Shown: piece after piece, positions 28,516 to 38,012 of the stretch
Position numbering within the stretch: position 1 is the stretch's first letter
Layout: each line of letters opens with the position of its first letter
Source of the DNA: Nitrosospira sp. Nsp2
GTDB lineage: Bacteria > Pseudomonadota > Gammaproteobacteria > Burkholderiales > Nitrosomonadaceae
DNA: 64,000 nucleotides
Reading direction: 5' to 3'
NCBI RefSeq assembly: GCF_003050965.1
Contig: NZ_QAOU01000001.1
Location: 248,001 to 312,000, forward strand
The notes under the pieces: generated by a model
The model's input: the letters and a program-made list of their open reading frames with translations, nothing else
What the model was told of the DNA's origin: nothing
The model's database searches: none
Made by a program: the position numbers and the translations under genes

Positions 28516-29895
28516 ATGAAGCTCAATCCGATGGATGGCTGGAACCGCTGGACACAGTTTATTCCGGCCGTGCTGTTGTTGACTCTTGCCGCATGCGATG
28601 GGGGTGATAAACGCGGGGGTAACGGCGGCGGAAAGCCGGAAACAGGGCCTACGACCGGGGTGTTAACGGATGCGGCGGTTGCCGGCGTTGCCTATACATC
28701 GTCCTCAGGAGCGGCGGGCACCACAGACGAGAGAGGGAGCTACAAGTACAATCACGGAGATACAGTTGAGTTTAAGCTCGGCAGCATGATTCTGGGAAAG
28801 GTCAAAGGCGCGCCTATCGTTACGCCAATCGAGCTGGCTGCGGATAACCCGAACAGGTTGAAGAATATTCTTGTGCTCCTGCAATCGCTGGATGCGGACG
28901 GCAACCCGGAGAATGGTATTTCGATTCCGGCGGGTGCTGCAGCCGCCGTTAGCGCCGCCATTAATCTAGATGGCGACTTCGCAGGGTTCGGGTCCTCAGC
29001 CGAGTTGCAGAAGGCGAGGGACGCGGGCGGGATTGGCGGACCCGTCAGGGGCGTGGAACTGGCCGGTGCTCACTTTCTCTCGCAAGGCATGAGCTTGCTC
29101 AGTACGGATATCTGGGTAAGCTACGACGACACCATGGCAATCGCCATCCGCGCCTCGACAAGCGGAACCGGCGAGTATCTGCAAGGGGAAGCGACCCCTG
29201 ATGATTCCTGCGATGTCAATCGCGTTTGCGGCAGTAAGCTGGTCAGTAAAGCGGGGGTGGAATACGGCGCCGCGCGCATGTCGGAGTTTGATACCAGGGG
29301 ATTCAAATTCGCCGGAGAGCCGGTCGTTGACACTAATCTTCAGGCCGGACTATCGCATTTGCGCCCGAATTGGCGCATCCGTATCGATGGTTCGGGACTG
29401 GTCGCTACCGATATCGTCGCGGCTCCTTCAGAACTGAAACCCGCAACATCCGCATTCAATCCTGGGGCATTGATCAAAACCACCGCCGAGGAACCGACTA
29501 GGACAATGGTCAAGGAAAGCCGTTATCCCAAAATGGAGAACGATCCAAAGGGAATCATCGGTGCCTGGGCGGTCGACACCTCTACCCTCAAGACGCAAAC
29601 GTACCTGTTCTTTTCTAACGGTAAAATTTTGATGATGGATCCGATTGGGGATCCTGAGCGTCCCGGTCATAACAGTTGTGGCGGTCCGGGTGTCGAATTC
29701 GCCTCGTATTCCTACGATTCCGCAAGCGGCGCGCTAAAGGTAAAAGGTTTTACCTATGATTCGAATGGTTGCGCAGGCTTTTCCGCAAACGAAACCACCT
29801 CCTTCAAGCTGGGGGCAGACGGAACAACAGCCATAATGCAAACCGCCAGTGCGGCTCCACTTACGCTTCATCGAATTTCCCGGGGGGGGCGCTGA
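28516..29895 (+). CDS. Secreted lipoprotein of unknown function
   Basis: A 459-residue protein with a signal peptide and a lipobox ending in LAAC (about residue 27), then a Gly/Lys-rich linker. The first folded part (GVLTDAAVAGVAYTSSSG, GSYKYNHGDTVEFKLG) is a beta-rich module also seen in other cell-surface proteins. The C-terminal part has a lipocalin-like look (IIGAWAVDTSTLKTQTYLFF) with two Cys pairs. It stands alone; AGAGGGAACG precedes the ATG. A TATAAT box at 28400-28405 may belong to its promoter. I cannot assign a function. Confidence 0.7.
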   Translation: MKLNPMDGWNRWTQFIPAVLLLTLAACDGGDKRGGNGGGKPETGPTTGVLTDAAVAGVAYTSSSGAAGTTDERGSYKYNHGDTVEFKLGSMILGKVKGAPIVTPIELAADNPNRLKNILVLLQSLDADGNPENGISIPAGAAAAVSAAINLDGDFAGFGSSAELQKARDAGGIGGPVRGVELAGAHFLSQGMSLLSTDIWVSYDDTMAIAIRASTSGTGEYLQGEATPDDSCDVNRVCGSKLVSKAGVEYGAARMSEFDTRGFKFAGEPVVDTNLQAGLSHLRPNWRIRIDGSGLVATDIVAAPSELKPATSAFNPGALIKTTAEEPTRTMVKESRYPKMENDPKGIIGAWAVDTSTLKTQTYLFFSNGKILMMDPIGDPERPGHNSCGGPGVEFASYSYDSASGALKVKGFTYDSNGCAGFSANETTSFKLGADGTTAIMQTASAAPLTLHRISRGGR

Positions 29896-29961
29896 GAATC
29901 GTACCGAGTGCCCAAAATGAACGACATCTGATGGGAGCCAAGATCGTTCCCGAGATTCATC

Positions 29962-31275
29962 ATGGATGTTCTTGACCTCCCGGCAGTTAAAACTGCACGG
30001 GGAACCGTGCGTCTGCCCGGCTCGAAGAGTATTTCCAATCGTGTTTTATTGCTTGCCGCACTGGCGGATGGCGCAACGGAGATACGCGATGTGCTCGTTT
30101 CCGACGACACGGCACGCATGCTGGACGCGCTGAAAGCCCTGGGCGTGCCCATCGTCAAGGTGAATGAAGGGGTTTATCGGGTGCAGGGCGTGGGCGCTCA
30201 TTTTCCGTTACGGTTCCCGGTCAGTAAAGCCGATTTATTTCTGGGCAATGCAGGAACCGCTTTTCGTCCTCTGACTGCGGCGTTGGCGCTGTCCAACGGA
30301 AGTTATCGGTTGTCTGGCACTGCGCGCATGCATGAACGGCCCATCGGTGATCTGGTGGATGCGCTCCGTCAACTGGGCGCGGATATTACCTATCTCGGCA
30401 ACGCAGGCTTCCCGCCGCTGCAAATCAAACCCGGGCATATTCGCGCCGGCAATATAACAGTGAGGGGCGATGTCTCAAGCCAGTTTTTGACCGGCCTGCT
30501 CATGGCAATGCCTTTCTGCGCAACCGATAGCGACCGGGAGTCAGTAATAACGGTGAGCGGCGAGCTGATTTCGCGTCCTTATGTTGAGCTGACGATAGCA
30601 CTGATGGCTCGGTTCGGCATGCGCGTGGAACATGAAAACTGGCGGCGCTTTAATGTTCCAGGGGGGAAGCGTTATCGCAGTCCGGGTGAAATATTTGTCG
30701 AAGGCGACGCTTCCTCCGCTTCATATTTTCTCGCTGCCGGCGCTATCGGTACCGGTCCGGTACGAGTGGAAGGCATCGGGCGTGACAGCCTGCAGGGTGA
30801 CGTGCGTTTTGCTGAAGCGTTAATGAAAATGGGTGCGCAAATTACCTCAGGCGCCAACTGGATGGAAGCCCGTGCGCCTGCATCGGGCTTTCTCCGGGCA
30901 ATTGATCTGGACTGCAATCATATCCCCGATGCGGCCATGACGCTTGCGGTGACCGCGCTGTTTGCCAAAGGCACTACGATGCTGACGAATATTGCGAGTT
31001 GGCGCGTAAAAGAAACGGATCGTCTCGCGGCAATGGCGAAGGAGTTGCGTAAACTGGACGCGACGGTGGATGAAGGGGCGGATTTTTTACGCATCACGCC
31101 GCCAGCCAAGGGCCTTGCCACGCACGCCGTGATCGATACATACGACGATCACCGGATGGCCATGTGTTTCTCGCTGGCCTCGCTTGGCACTTCGGTTCGT
31201 ATTAACGATCCGCATTGCGTAGCGAAGACCTTCCCCGATTATTTCGACAAGTTCTCAGCAATAGTGCAAGGCTGA
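29962..31275 (+). CDS. aroA: 3-phosphoshikimate 1-carboxyvinyltransferase (EPSP synthase)
   Basis: A 437-residue EPSP synthase that adds an enolpyruvyl group from PEP to shikimate-3-phosphate in aromatic amino acid synthesis. Signature blocks [32 protein letters not shown] and [11 protein letters not shown] and the late [10 protein letters not shown] and DDHRMAM motifs are intact. NAGTAFRPL with G and P in these positions is the usual glyphosate-sensitive class I form. It heads the aroA-cmk-rpsA-ihfB run. No tyrA or hisC precedes it, unlike many relatives. Confidence 0.97.
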   Translation: MDVLDLPAVKTARGTVRLPGSKSISNRVLLLAALADGATEIRDVLVSDDTARMLDALKALGVPIVKVNEGVYRVQGVGAHFPLRFPVSKADLFLGNAGTAFRPLTAALALSNGSYRLSGTARMHERPIGDLVDALRQLGADITYLGNAGFPPLQIKPGHIRAGNITVRGDVSSQFLTGLLMAMPFCATDSDRESVITVSGELISRPYVELTIALMARFGMRVEHENWRRFNVPGGKRYRSPGEIFVEGDASSASYFLAAGAIGTGPVRVEGIGRDSLQGDVRFAEALMKMGAQITSGANWMEARAPASGFLRAIDLDCNHIPDAAMTLAVTALFAKGTTMLTNIASWRVKETDRLAAMAKELRKLDATVDEGADFLRITPPAKGLATHAVIDTYDDHRMAMCFSLASLGTSVRINDPHCVAKTFPDYFDKFSAIVQG

Positions 31276-31323
31276 TCCGGTATCATTCATATGATCAGCC
31301 ACGGGCTTTAATTTAGATCTGTC

Positions 31324-32004
31324 ATGAGTACACATCATATTCCTGTCATCGCCATAGATGGCCCTTCGGCTTCGGGCAAGGGCACCGTTGCCCAACGCGT
31401 AGCGGTAAAGCTGGGTTTTCATTATCTCGACAGCGGCGCCCTCTATCGATTGGTCGCGCTGGCGGCGACGCGGTCCGGCGTCGATCTGAATGGCGAAGGG
31501 GCGCTCGGCGAAGTCGCGGCCAATCTCGACGTAGCCTTTATAGATTCGCAAATTCGTTTGGGAAGTGAAGATGTCAGCGATGCCATTCGCGCAGAAGCAT
31601 GCAGCAATGCCGCTTCCAAGATCGCTGCTTTCCCGCGGGTGCGGCTGGCGCTCCTGGATCGGCAGCGGGCTTTCCGTCAGCTTCCCGGTCTGGTGGCTGA
31701 CGGCCGCGACATGGGCTCCGTCGTTTTTCCCGAAGCCGTTCTAAAGATATTCCTCACGGCGGATGCTGAAACGCGTGCGCAGCGGAGACATAAACAGTTG
31801 ATGGAAAAAGGGGTTGATGCTAATATTGCCTCCCTTCTGGAGGATATACGGGAACGCGACAGGCGTGACAGCAATCGCGCCGTGGCTCCTTTGCAGTTGG
31901 GTGCAGACACCTTTTTGCTGGATACCAGTTTGCTCAGTATTGCACAAGCGGTGGATAGTGTACTCGTGCGCTACGCCGATGTCTGTACAAAAGGGCGCTC
32001 CTGA
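31324..32004 (+). CDS. cmk: Cytidylate kinase
   Basis: A 226-residue CMP/dCMP kinase. The P-loop [12 protein letters not shown] is at residues 13-24, followed by the CMP-binding insert, the [10 protein letters not shown] block and the LID segment [13 protein letters not shown]. It recycles CMP for nucleotide synthesis. It lies 48 bp after aroA and upstream of rpsA, a conserved arrangement. Confidence 0.96.
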   Translation: MSTHHIPVIAIDGPSASGKGTVAQRVAVKLGFHYLDSGALYRLVALAATRSGVDLNGEGALGEVAANLDVAFIDSQIRLGSEDVSDAIRAEACSNAASKIAAFPRVRLALLDRQRAFRQLPGLVADGRDMGSVVFPEAVLKIFLTADAETRAQRRHKQLMEKGVDANIASLLEDIRERDRRDSNRAVAPLQLGADTFLLDTSLLSIAQAVDSVLVRYADVCTKGRS

Positions 32005-32387
32005 ACACAGCTTGAAGGCCCTCGGTTTTGGTATGGACGTGGTGTCTCAGTTGCTCAGTTGCTCAGTTGAGCAGTTGCTCTGTTGAGTTGTATTGCGGCT
32101 TCAATTGGTGCGGATACCAGCAATAAGCACACTTAATGCTGCAGTTTTTTTAAGCCTTATTGTGATGCTGGTAAGGATGCCATGGATGGTAACACCATGG
32201 AACGAAACTGACATCGCCAAATATAAAGCCGAGGTAGTGTTGAAGGTAAACGATTAGTAGTTCAACTCTCGTGCTGCCGAGCCTCTCTCTTTGTACGCGA
32301 AGAGGGCGGATTCAGCGGCGTTATTATTAATCCATTAGCCCCGTCAGGGCAGTATTGACGGGATTCCCAAATCAGGTATTTTTTACA
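32005..32387 (+). promoter_or_regulatory. cmk-rpsA spacer and likely rpsA leader
   Basis: A 383-bp spacer without a gene. It holds a tandem 8-bp array (32045-32084), a CCATGG...CCATGG inverted repeat (32179-32199) and a hairpin at 32340-32362 with a 7-bp stem (CCCGTCA/TGACGGG) that ends 25 bases before the rpsA start. In gammaproteobacteria S1 represses its own mRNA through leader hairpins, so this hairpin is a plausible target; that link is inference. Confidence 0.45.
32045..32084. repeat. Tandem 8-bp repeat (GCTCAGTT)
   Basis: Five head-to-tail 8-bp units are seen: TCTCAGTT, GCTCAGTT twice, GAGCAGTT and GCTCTGTT, followed by a partial unit. The array lies in non-coding DNA after cmk. No function is evident. 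Confidence 0.85.
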
Positions 32388-34103
32388 ATGAACATTGCTT
32401 CCCCCGCCACAGACGTCTCCGAAAGTTTTGCCGCGCTATTTGAAGAAAGTCTTTCCCGCCAGGAAATGCGCATCGGTGAAGTCATCACCGCTCAGGTCGC
32501 CCGCGTCGACTACAACATCGTAGTCGTAAATGCTGGACTGAAATCCGAAAGTTTCATCCCCGTCGAAGAATTCAAGAATGACAAGGGCGAAATCGAAGTC
32601 AAGGCCGGTGATTTCGTCAGTGTCGCCATTGAAGCGCTTGAAGATGGCTACGGCGAGACTCGTCTATCGCGGGACAAGGCCAAACGGCTGACAGCCTGGC
32701 ATGATCTGGAAGCTGCCATGGAAAGCGGCGCCATTGTGAAAGGAGTGGTAAGCGGCAAGGTCAAAGGTGGACTCACCGCCATGATCAACGGTATTCGCGC
32801 CTTTCTGCCGGGTTCGCTCGTGGACATCCGTCCGGTCAAGGACACGAGTCCATACGAAAACAAAGAGATGGAATTCAAGGTGATCAAGCTTGACCGCAAG
32901 CGAAACAACGTGGTCGTGTCGCGCCGAGCGGTTCTGGAAGAAAGCCAGGGCGCTGACCGGCAATCCCTGCTTGCAAATTTAACAGAGGGTGCCGTGGTCA
33001 AGGGCATCGTCAAGAACATCACCGATTATGGCGCCTTTGTGGACCTCGGCGGCATAGACGGCCTGCTGCACATTACCGATCTGGCGTGGCGTCGCGTTAA
33101 GCACCCGTCGGAAGTGATCAGTGTGGGCGACGAGGTGACCGCGAAGGTACTTAAGTTCGATCAGGAGAAAAACCGCGTCTCGCTGGGTATGAAGCAACTG
33201 AGCGAAGACCCATGGGTAGGGCTCTCCCGCCGTTATCCGCAACATACCCGTCTGTTCGGTAAAGTGAGCAATCTGACGGATTATGGTGCGTTTGTCGAAA
33301 TCGAGCAGGGCATCGAAGGCCTGGTTCATGTCTCCGAAATGGATTGGACCAATAAAAACGTATATCCCTCAAAAGTCGTGCAACTGGGCGACGAAGTGGA
33401 AGTGATGATTCTGGAAATCGATGAGGAGCGACGTCGTATTTCACTGGGTATGAAGCAATGCAAGGTCAATCCCTGGGAAGACTTTGCGATGAACCACCAG
33501 AAAGGCGATAAGGTACGGGGGCAAATCAAGTCCATCACCGATTTCGGCGTTTTCATTGGTCTACAGGGCGGAATTGATGGACTTGTGCACCTTTCCGATC
33601 TCTCATGGAACCAACCGGGTGAAGAAGCGGTTCGCAACTATAAAAAAGGCGATGAAGTCGAGGCCGTCGTATTATCTATCGATGTGGAGCGCGAGCGCAT
33701 TTCGCTTGGCATAAAACAACTCGAAGGTGATCCATTCAACAGTTTTGTTTCGGTGAATGATAAAAATAGCATCGTCAAGGGCACAGTAAAGTCTATCGAT
33801 GCCAAGGGCGCCGTGGTTGCATTGGAGAATGATGTCGAGGGTTACTTGCGCGCATCCGAAGTATCGCGCGACAGGGTCGAGGACATTCGCACACGCCTTA
33901 AGGAGGGCGATACGGTTGAGGCGATGATCATTAACGTGGATCGTAAAAACCGCAGCATTAATCTTTCGATTAAGGCTAAGGATATGGCGGAGGAATCCGA
34001 TGCCATGCAGAAAGTTGCAGTGGATAGTTCCGCGAATACAGGAACGACCAGCCTGGGAGCGTTGCTGAAGGCCAAGATGGATGTTAAAAATACCGAACAA
34101 TAA
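32388..34103 (+). CDS. rpsA: 30S ribosomal protein S1
   Basis: A 571-residue S1, which binds mRNA on the 30S subunit and promotes initiation. Six S1 OB-fold repeats are visible, each with a [17 protein letters not shown] core (for example [20 protein letters not shown] and [20 protein letters not shown]). I start at the ATG at 32388, which gives the usual [20 protein letters not shown] beginning; an upstream in-frame start at 32355 would fall in the leader. ihfB follows after 8 bp. Confidence 0.97.
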   Translation: MNIASPATDVSESFAALFEESLSRQEMRIGEVITAQVARVDYNIVVVNAGLKSESFIPVEEFKNDKGEIEVKAGDFVSVAIEALEDGYGETRLSRDKAKRLTAWHDLEAAMESGAIVKGVVSGKVKGGLTAMINGIRAFLPGSLVDIRPVKDTSPYENKEMEFKVIKLDRKRNNVVVSRRAVLEESQGADRQSLLANLTEGAVVKGIVKNITDYGAFVDLGGIDGLLHITDLAWRRVKHPSEVISVGDEVTAKVLKFDQEKNRVSLGMKQLSEDPWVGLSRRYPQHTRLFGKVSNLTDYGAFVEIEQGIEGLVHVSEMDWTNKNVYPSKVVQLGDEVEVMILEIDEERRRISLGMKQCKVNPWEDFAMNHQKGDKVRGQIKSITDFGVFIGLQGGIDGLVHLSDLSWNQPGEEAVRNYKKGDEVEAVVLSIDVERERISLGIKQLEGDPFNSFVSVNDKNSIVKGTVKSIDAKGAVVALENDVEGYLRASEVSRDRVEDIRTRLKEGDTVEAMIINVDRKNRSINLSIKAKDMAEESDAMQKVAVDSSANTGTTSLGALLKAKMDVKNTEQ

Positions 34104-34111
34104 GGACATTC

Positions 34112-34396
34112 ATGACAAAGTCTGAACTGATCGCCAGGCTTGCAGCTCGCTATCCGCAGTTGGGGGCAAAGGATGCCGAGCTGGCAGTCAAGGTTATCCT
34201 TGATGCTATGGCAAAGAGTTTGGCACAGGGACAGCGCATTGAGATCCGAGGTTTCGGTAGTTTTGATCTGAATTACCGCCCTCCGCGCGTCGGGCGCAAC
34301 CCTAAGTCAGGAGAAAAAGTTCGAGTACCCGAGAAGTACGTGCCTCATTTCAAAGCGGGGAAAGAAATGCGAGAGCGGGTCGATCAAAAAAACTGA
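34112..34396 (+). CDS. ihfB: Integration host factor subunit beta
   Basis: A 94-residue HU/IHF-family protein that bends DNA as a heterodimer with IhfA. It starts with [15 protein letters not shown], as IhfB does, and contains the family signature around [20 protein letters not shown] with the intercalating proline arm ([13 protein letters not shown]). It is joined to rpsA by an 8-bp gap and ends before a strong terminator. Confidence 0.95.
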   Translation: MTKSELIARLAARYPQLGAKDAELAVKVILDAMAKSLAQGQRIEIRGFGSFDLNYRPPRVGRNPKSGEKVRVPEKYVPHFKAGKEMRERVDQKN

Positions 34397-34426
34397 AATA
34401 ACGCATGAGATGGGATGAGTATAATG

Positions 34427-34461
34427 GCGGTGTGATCGCAAGATCACGCCGCTTTTTATTT
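34427..34461 (+). terminator. Rho-independent terminator after ihfB
   Basis: An 11-bp stem (34427-34437 with 34442-34452, one G-U pair) closes a GCAA tetraloop of GNRA type and is followed by TTTTTATTT. It separates the rpsA-ihfB transcript from lapA. Confidence 0.92.
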
Positions 34462-34544
34462 CACCTCTTCGGTGACTCCGACGAGATTCATCGGATGCCT
34501 TTACTCTATTTACGCCCGCGGTATGCCTTTTGGAAAAACGAATC

Positions 34545-34802
34545 ATGCGTTATCTGATGTGGTTCCTGCGGATTGCCTTGTTTCTCCTGTTGCTGGGCTT
34601 TACGGTAAAGAATACGGAAACGGTAACCCTGCGTTATTATTTCGGGTACGAATGGCAGGCACCATTAATATTGATTGTCCTGCTGTCGTTCGCCTTGGGT
34701 CTCGCAATCGGAATAATGTCGTGCCTCGGCAAGATACTCCGCCAAAAGCGGGAAATTGCGACGGGCAGAAGAAAGTACCACTTGCCGGAGGAACATGGAT
34801 AG
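34545..34802 (+). CDS. lapA: LapA-family (DUF1049) inner membrane protein
   Basis: An 85-residue protein with two membrane helices (about residues 4-22 and 38-62) and the DUF1049 core LRYYFGYEWQAPLILIVLLS. LapA works with LapB in control of lipopolysaccharide synthesis in E. coli. I start at the ATG at 34545, with GGAAA upstream, rather than a TTG at 34530. The usual next gene, lapB, is missing: pyrF follows after 51 bp. Confidence 0.85.
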   Translation: MRYLMWFLRIALFLLLLGFTVKNTETVTLRYYFGYEWQAPLILIVLLSFALGLAIGIMSCLGKILRQKREIATGRRKYHLPEEHG

Positions 34803-34853
34803 ATACGGGCCTAATCTCCAGGTAGCTTCTTCACATCCTGGAAGCAAGACGAA

Positions 34854-35570
34854 ATGAGCGATTCACGAATTATCGTTGCGCTGGATTTTTCCAGCGAGCG
34901 GCAGGCGTTGGATCTTGTGGTCATGCTGGACCCGGCGTTGTGCAGGGTAAAAGTGGGAAAGGAGCTCTTTACCGCTGCCGGACCGCAGCTGATCGCCAAG
35001 CTGATGGCGCTGGGTTTTGAGGTATTCCTCGATTTAAAGTTTCACGACATTCCCAGCACGGTCGCGAATGCGTGCAAGGTGGCGGCGGGAATGGGGGTAT
35101 GGATGATGAACGTTCACGCGCTGGGCGGCCGGCGGATGTTATCCGCGGCCCGCGAGGCTGTGCCGGCAGGCTCGGCCAAGCTCATCGCGGTCACCCTGCT
35201 CACCAGCATGGAACGTAGTGATCTGAGCGATATCGGGCTGGAACAAGACCCAAAAGAGGTGGTGGCGCGGTTGGCGTGGCTGGCGAGGGATTGCGGACTG
35301 GATGGAGTGGTATGTTCCGCGCTTGAGGCTCAAAGCCTCCGCGAAACCATGGGCGTTGGGTTTTGCCTGGTTACGCCTGGAATACGCCCGGCCAACGCTG
35401 CCCTGAACGAACAAAAACGCGTTACGACGCCACGCGAGGCGATCGAGAACGGCGCGGATTACCTGGTCATTGGCCGACCGATCACGCAAGCGGAAGATCC
35501 GATATCGATGCTGCGGCGATTGAATGATGAAACAAGAGGAATCGGACGCAAAACCGGAACCCGGAAATAA
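34854..35570 (+). CDS. pyrF: Orotidine 5'-phosphate decarboxylase
   Basis: A 238-residue PyrF that decarboxylates OMP to UMP, the last step of pyrimidine synthesis. The catalytic signature is [12 protein letters not shown], with the Asp-Lys-Asp array, and the phosphate-binding block is VTPGIRP...[11 protein letters not shown]. Length is normal for the short bacterial group. It ends the gene run; a separate promoter for the CBS gene follows. Confidence 0.95.
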   Translation: MSDSRIIVALDFSSERQALDLVVMLDPALCRVKVGKELFTAAGPQLIAKLMALGFEVFLDLKFHDIPSTVANACKVAAGMGVWMMNVHALGGRRMLSAAREAVPAGSAKLIAVTLLTSMERSDLSDIGLEQDPKEVVARLAWLARDCGLDGVVCSALEAQSLRETMGVGFCLVTPGIRPANAALNEQKRVTTPREAIENGADYLVIGRPITQAEDPISMLRRLNDETRGIGRKTGTRK

Positions 35571-35698
35571 CCGTTAGGATCTATTAACCGGGGCCTATGT
35601 TCGTATCCCGTCGCTCTCGCATTTCCCGTACAAGTTTTCCTGTGGCGTTCGCGGTTTTATAAGCTGTTGCGCTGCTTTAGCGACGGTCGAACATCATA

Positions 35699-35727
35699 TT
35701 GACCCCTACTCCCTTTAGGGGTAATGT
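35699..35727 (+). promoter_or_regulatory. Candidate sigma-70 promoter with internal inverted repeat, upstream of the CBS gene
   Basis: TTGACC (35699-35704) and TAATGT (35722-35727) are spaced by exactly 17 bp. The spacer contains an inverted repeat CCCCTA/TAGGGG (35703-35708 and 35716-35721), and the AGGGGTA half resembles heptamers bound by NarL-type regulators. The site lies 76 bp before the CBS gene. The regulator is unknown. Confidence 0.45.
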
Positions 35728-35802
35728 GAACATACGGGGTGTTTGGAATTGGTTTTTTGATTTCAAGTGTATCCCCAACCATTAACGTTGGAGGACCATG
35801 CC

Positions 35803-36393
35803 ATGCCCGACTATCACATGCTTCCCGCGCAGCGCCTGACGGGCGCTGTTCGGATAGTTCGCCCAGCGCCGCCCAGATCCGTCACGCTGGAATCACCCGC
35901 TTCTGATGTTATGACCGATCTCCGCCACGCCCATGCCGCTATAGTCGACTCGCGCGCATCTATGGAAGCAGCAAATGAATATATGAAGCAGCGCGGAGTC
36001 CGTTCTTTGCTTGTGCTAAATGAGGATGAGATTCTCACAGGCATTATCACCGCAACGGATGTGCTTGGTGAGAAGCCGCTGCGATTCATTCAGGAGCGAC
36101 GCGTGAAGCACAGCGAGATCCTGGTGTCTGACATCATGACCCCGCTCGATCGGCTCGAAGGAATTCCCCTTGAGGTAGTGCGTCGCGCGAAGGTCGGGGA
36201 TATTGTCGCGAGCTTGCTGGACACCGGCCGTCAACATACCCTAGTGTTAGAGGATGATATTGAAGGGAACCCGGTGGTATGCGGTATATTTTCGTTGACC
36301 CAAATCGAGAAGCAACTGGGCGCCTCAATCCCATCCATCGAAATAGCTCGAACTTTTACAGAAATTGAAGCAACATTAACTGCGGGTGCATAA
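35803..36393 (+). CDS. CBS-domain protein
   Basis: A 196-residue protein made of a pair of CBS domains (about residues 25-85 and 95-160: RSLLVLNEDEILTGIITATDVLG, HTLVLEDDIEGNPVVCGIFSLTQ). CBS pairs bind adenine nucleotides and act as energy or redox sensors. No catalytic domain is attached. I choose the ATG at 35803, seven bases after GGAGG; an in-frame GTG at 35767 is unlikely. A good sigma-70 promoter precedes it. Its partner is unknown. Confidence 0.8.
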   Translation: MPDYHMLPAQRLTGAVRIVRPAPPRSVTLESPASDVMTDLRHAHAAIVDSRASMEAANEYMKQRGVRSLLVLNEDEILTGIITATDVLGEKPLRFIQERRVKHSEILVSDIMTPLDRLEGIPLEVVRRAKVGDIVASLLDTGRQHTLVLEDDIEGNPVVCGIFSLTQIEKQLGASIPSIEIARTFTEIEATLTAGA

Positions 36394-36666
36394 TCCGGCC
36401 AACCTATCGCGGGAGCCGTTTGGCGGTGCTGCGTCTCAATGCTCAGGCGGCGTCCCTCATGTATTCAGGAATTAGGTCTGGCCTTCGGCAGAATGTCAGA
36501 GGCGTTTTTTCTTTCGTAGCTGGCTGTACTTCATTCACTCCAAGGTTTGTTATTTTTGCTCAGCTTGGGGTGTTTCACATCTTTGTTGCGGGGCTTCCAG
36601 CCAAGTCAGGGGGGCCATTTCGCCATCTCCCATCCTGCAGAGCCGCGACCCCCCTGATACTTCCGG

Positions 36667-37026
36667 TTACGGTTCGTTCCGCTGGCGTTCAATGCATACC
36701 CCTACCTTTTTCACTCCGCGTATCGCGCTGAGCTTGGCGACGCTAATTTTGACCCGGGGTGACTTGAATTCCATCAGGATGATTTCTGCGATGTGCTGGG
36801 CCAAGGCTTCCAGCAATGAGAAATGCTGCTGGGCAAGTGTCTCATGAATACGTTGGACGATAAGGGCATAATCCAGCGCATCCTCAAAATGATCCGTATA
36901 GCAGGCAAGATTCGACGGTAGGGCGATCTCCAGATCGAGCTGAATGGTCTGCGCAACGTTGAGCTCCCATGGATAAATTCCAATGAGTGTTTTAACTTTG
37001 AGTTCTTGCAGGAAGATAATATCCAT
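36667..37026 (-). CDS. folB: Dihydroneopterin aldolase
   Basis: A 119-residue FolB that cleaves 7,8-dihydroneopterin in folate synthesis. The family start MDIIFLQELKVKTLIGIYPWE, the substrate Glu in FSLLEALAQHIAEIIL and the catalytic Lys in ISVAKLSAIRGVKKVGV are visible. It is divergent from plsY, a common neighbour in betaproteobacteria together with tsaD. Confidence 0.93.
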   Translation of the reverse strand: MDIIFLQELKVKTLIGIYPWELNVAQTIQLDLEIALPSNLACYTDHFEDALDYALIVQRIHETLAQQHFSLLEALAQHIAEIILMEFKSPRVKISVAKLSAIRGVKKVGVCIERQRNEP

Positions 37027-37399
37027 TTGAGGAACCTCCTAATAAGCCTTACTTGGCGATTGCGGGCTTGAGGAATTTGCCTATACGAAGCGAGACGAGG
37101 GCGGGACGAAGCGATTGACAGGTATTCCGGAGAGGTGGCATCCCGGGGGGTATCGGAATTCGGAGGATCACCGCAGTGCGGTAATCGCCGCCGTCAGAAG
37201 AGGAAACACTCGAACAGACACTCAAGCTATAGCCCGACACCCAAGATTTGCGCCCAGGGCGATTTTATCAGCAACTGATCAGTGATGGGCCTGTTTGATG
37301 CTAATAAACAGGTAAGAACGGGACGCTCCCGAAGCGCATCGACGGTTTTTTACGTAGAATCACCGCGTGATTTTCAATGCGCGGCTTGGCGCCAATAAG
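37027..37399. other. Divergent spacer between folB and plsY
   Basis: A 373-bp region that should carry both promoters. The only structure I see is a 7-bp hairpin at 37290-37312 (CCTGTTT/AAACAGG, nine-base loop), without a T-tract. No gene is supported. Confidence 0.45.
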
Positions 37400-38008
37400 A
37401 TGACTCTAATTGCTGTTGTCCTGATGGCTTATTTGCTGGGTTCCATTCCCTTCGGTGTGGTGGCAAGCCGTTTGTTTCACCTGCCTGATCCTCGCTCTTA
37501 CGGCTCAAGAAACCCCGGTGCGACAAACGTCCTCCGCAGCGGGAAAAAAGCGGCGGCCGTATTCACCCTTGTCGGTGACGCTGGTAAAGGCTGGGTGGCG
37601 GTGGCGTTGGCGAGATACGCCGGCCCCATCCCAGGGGTGGAGGTGGATGCAACTGCTCCGGTGGCGCTGGCGGTGTTTCTTGGCCATTTGTTCCCTGTAT
37701 TTCTGGGTTTCAAAGGCGGAAAGGGAGTAGCGACTGCGCTTGGGGTATTATTGGGGTTTAACCCGTGGATGGGGCTGCTATCCGCAATCATCTGGATTAC
37801 GGTCGCTGTAGTGTGGCGCATTTCTTCGCTGGCTGCGTTAGCCGCTGCAGGGCTTGCACCCGTTTACGCGCTGTTTTTTCTTGGTCTCGATCAACCGACT
37901 TTAGTAGTTTTCATCATGTCGTTGTTGCTCATCTGGCGGCATAAATCCAATATCGCAAGTCTGCGCGCGGGAACCGAGGCGCGAATCGGCAAGCAAAGCA
38001 CGCCCTAG
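37400..38008 (+). CDS. plsY: Glycerol-3-phosphate acyltransferase PlsY
   Basis: A 202-residue inner-membrane enzyme with about five to six helices that transfers acyl groups from acyl-phosphate to glycerol-3-phosphate, the first step of phospholipid synthesis. The three PlsY motifs are present: GSIPFG with SRNPGATNVLR, GHLFPVFLGFKGGKGVAT, and the third near WRISSLAAL. I start at the ATG at 37400; a GTG at 37367 is in frame but gives an atypical N-terminus. Confidence 0.94.
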   Translation: MTLIAVVLMAYLLGSIPFGVVASRLFHLPDPRSYGSRNPGATNVLRSGKKAAAVFTLVGDAGKGWVAVALARYAGPIPGVEVDATAPVALAVFLGHLFPVFLGFKGGKGVATALGVLLGFNPWMGLLSAIIWITVAVVWRISSLAALAAAGLAPVYALFFLGLDQPTLVVFIMSLLLIWRHKSNIASLRAGTEARIGKQSTP

Positions 38009-38012
38009 ATTT

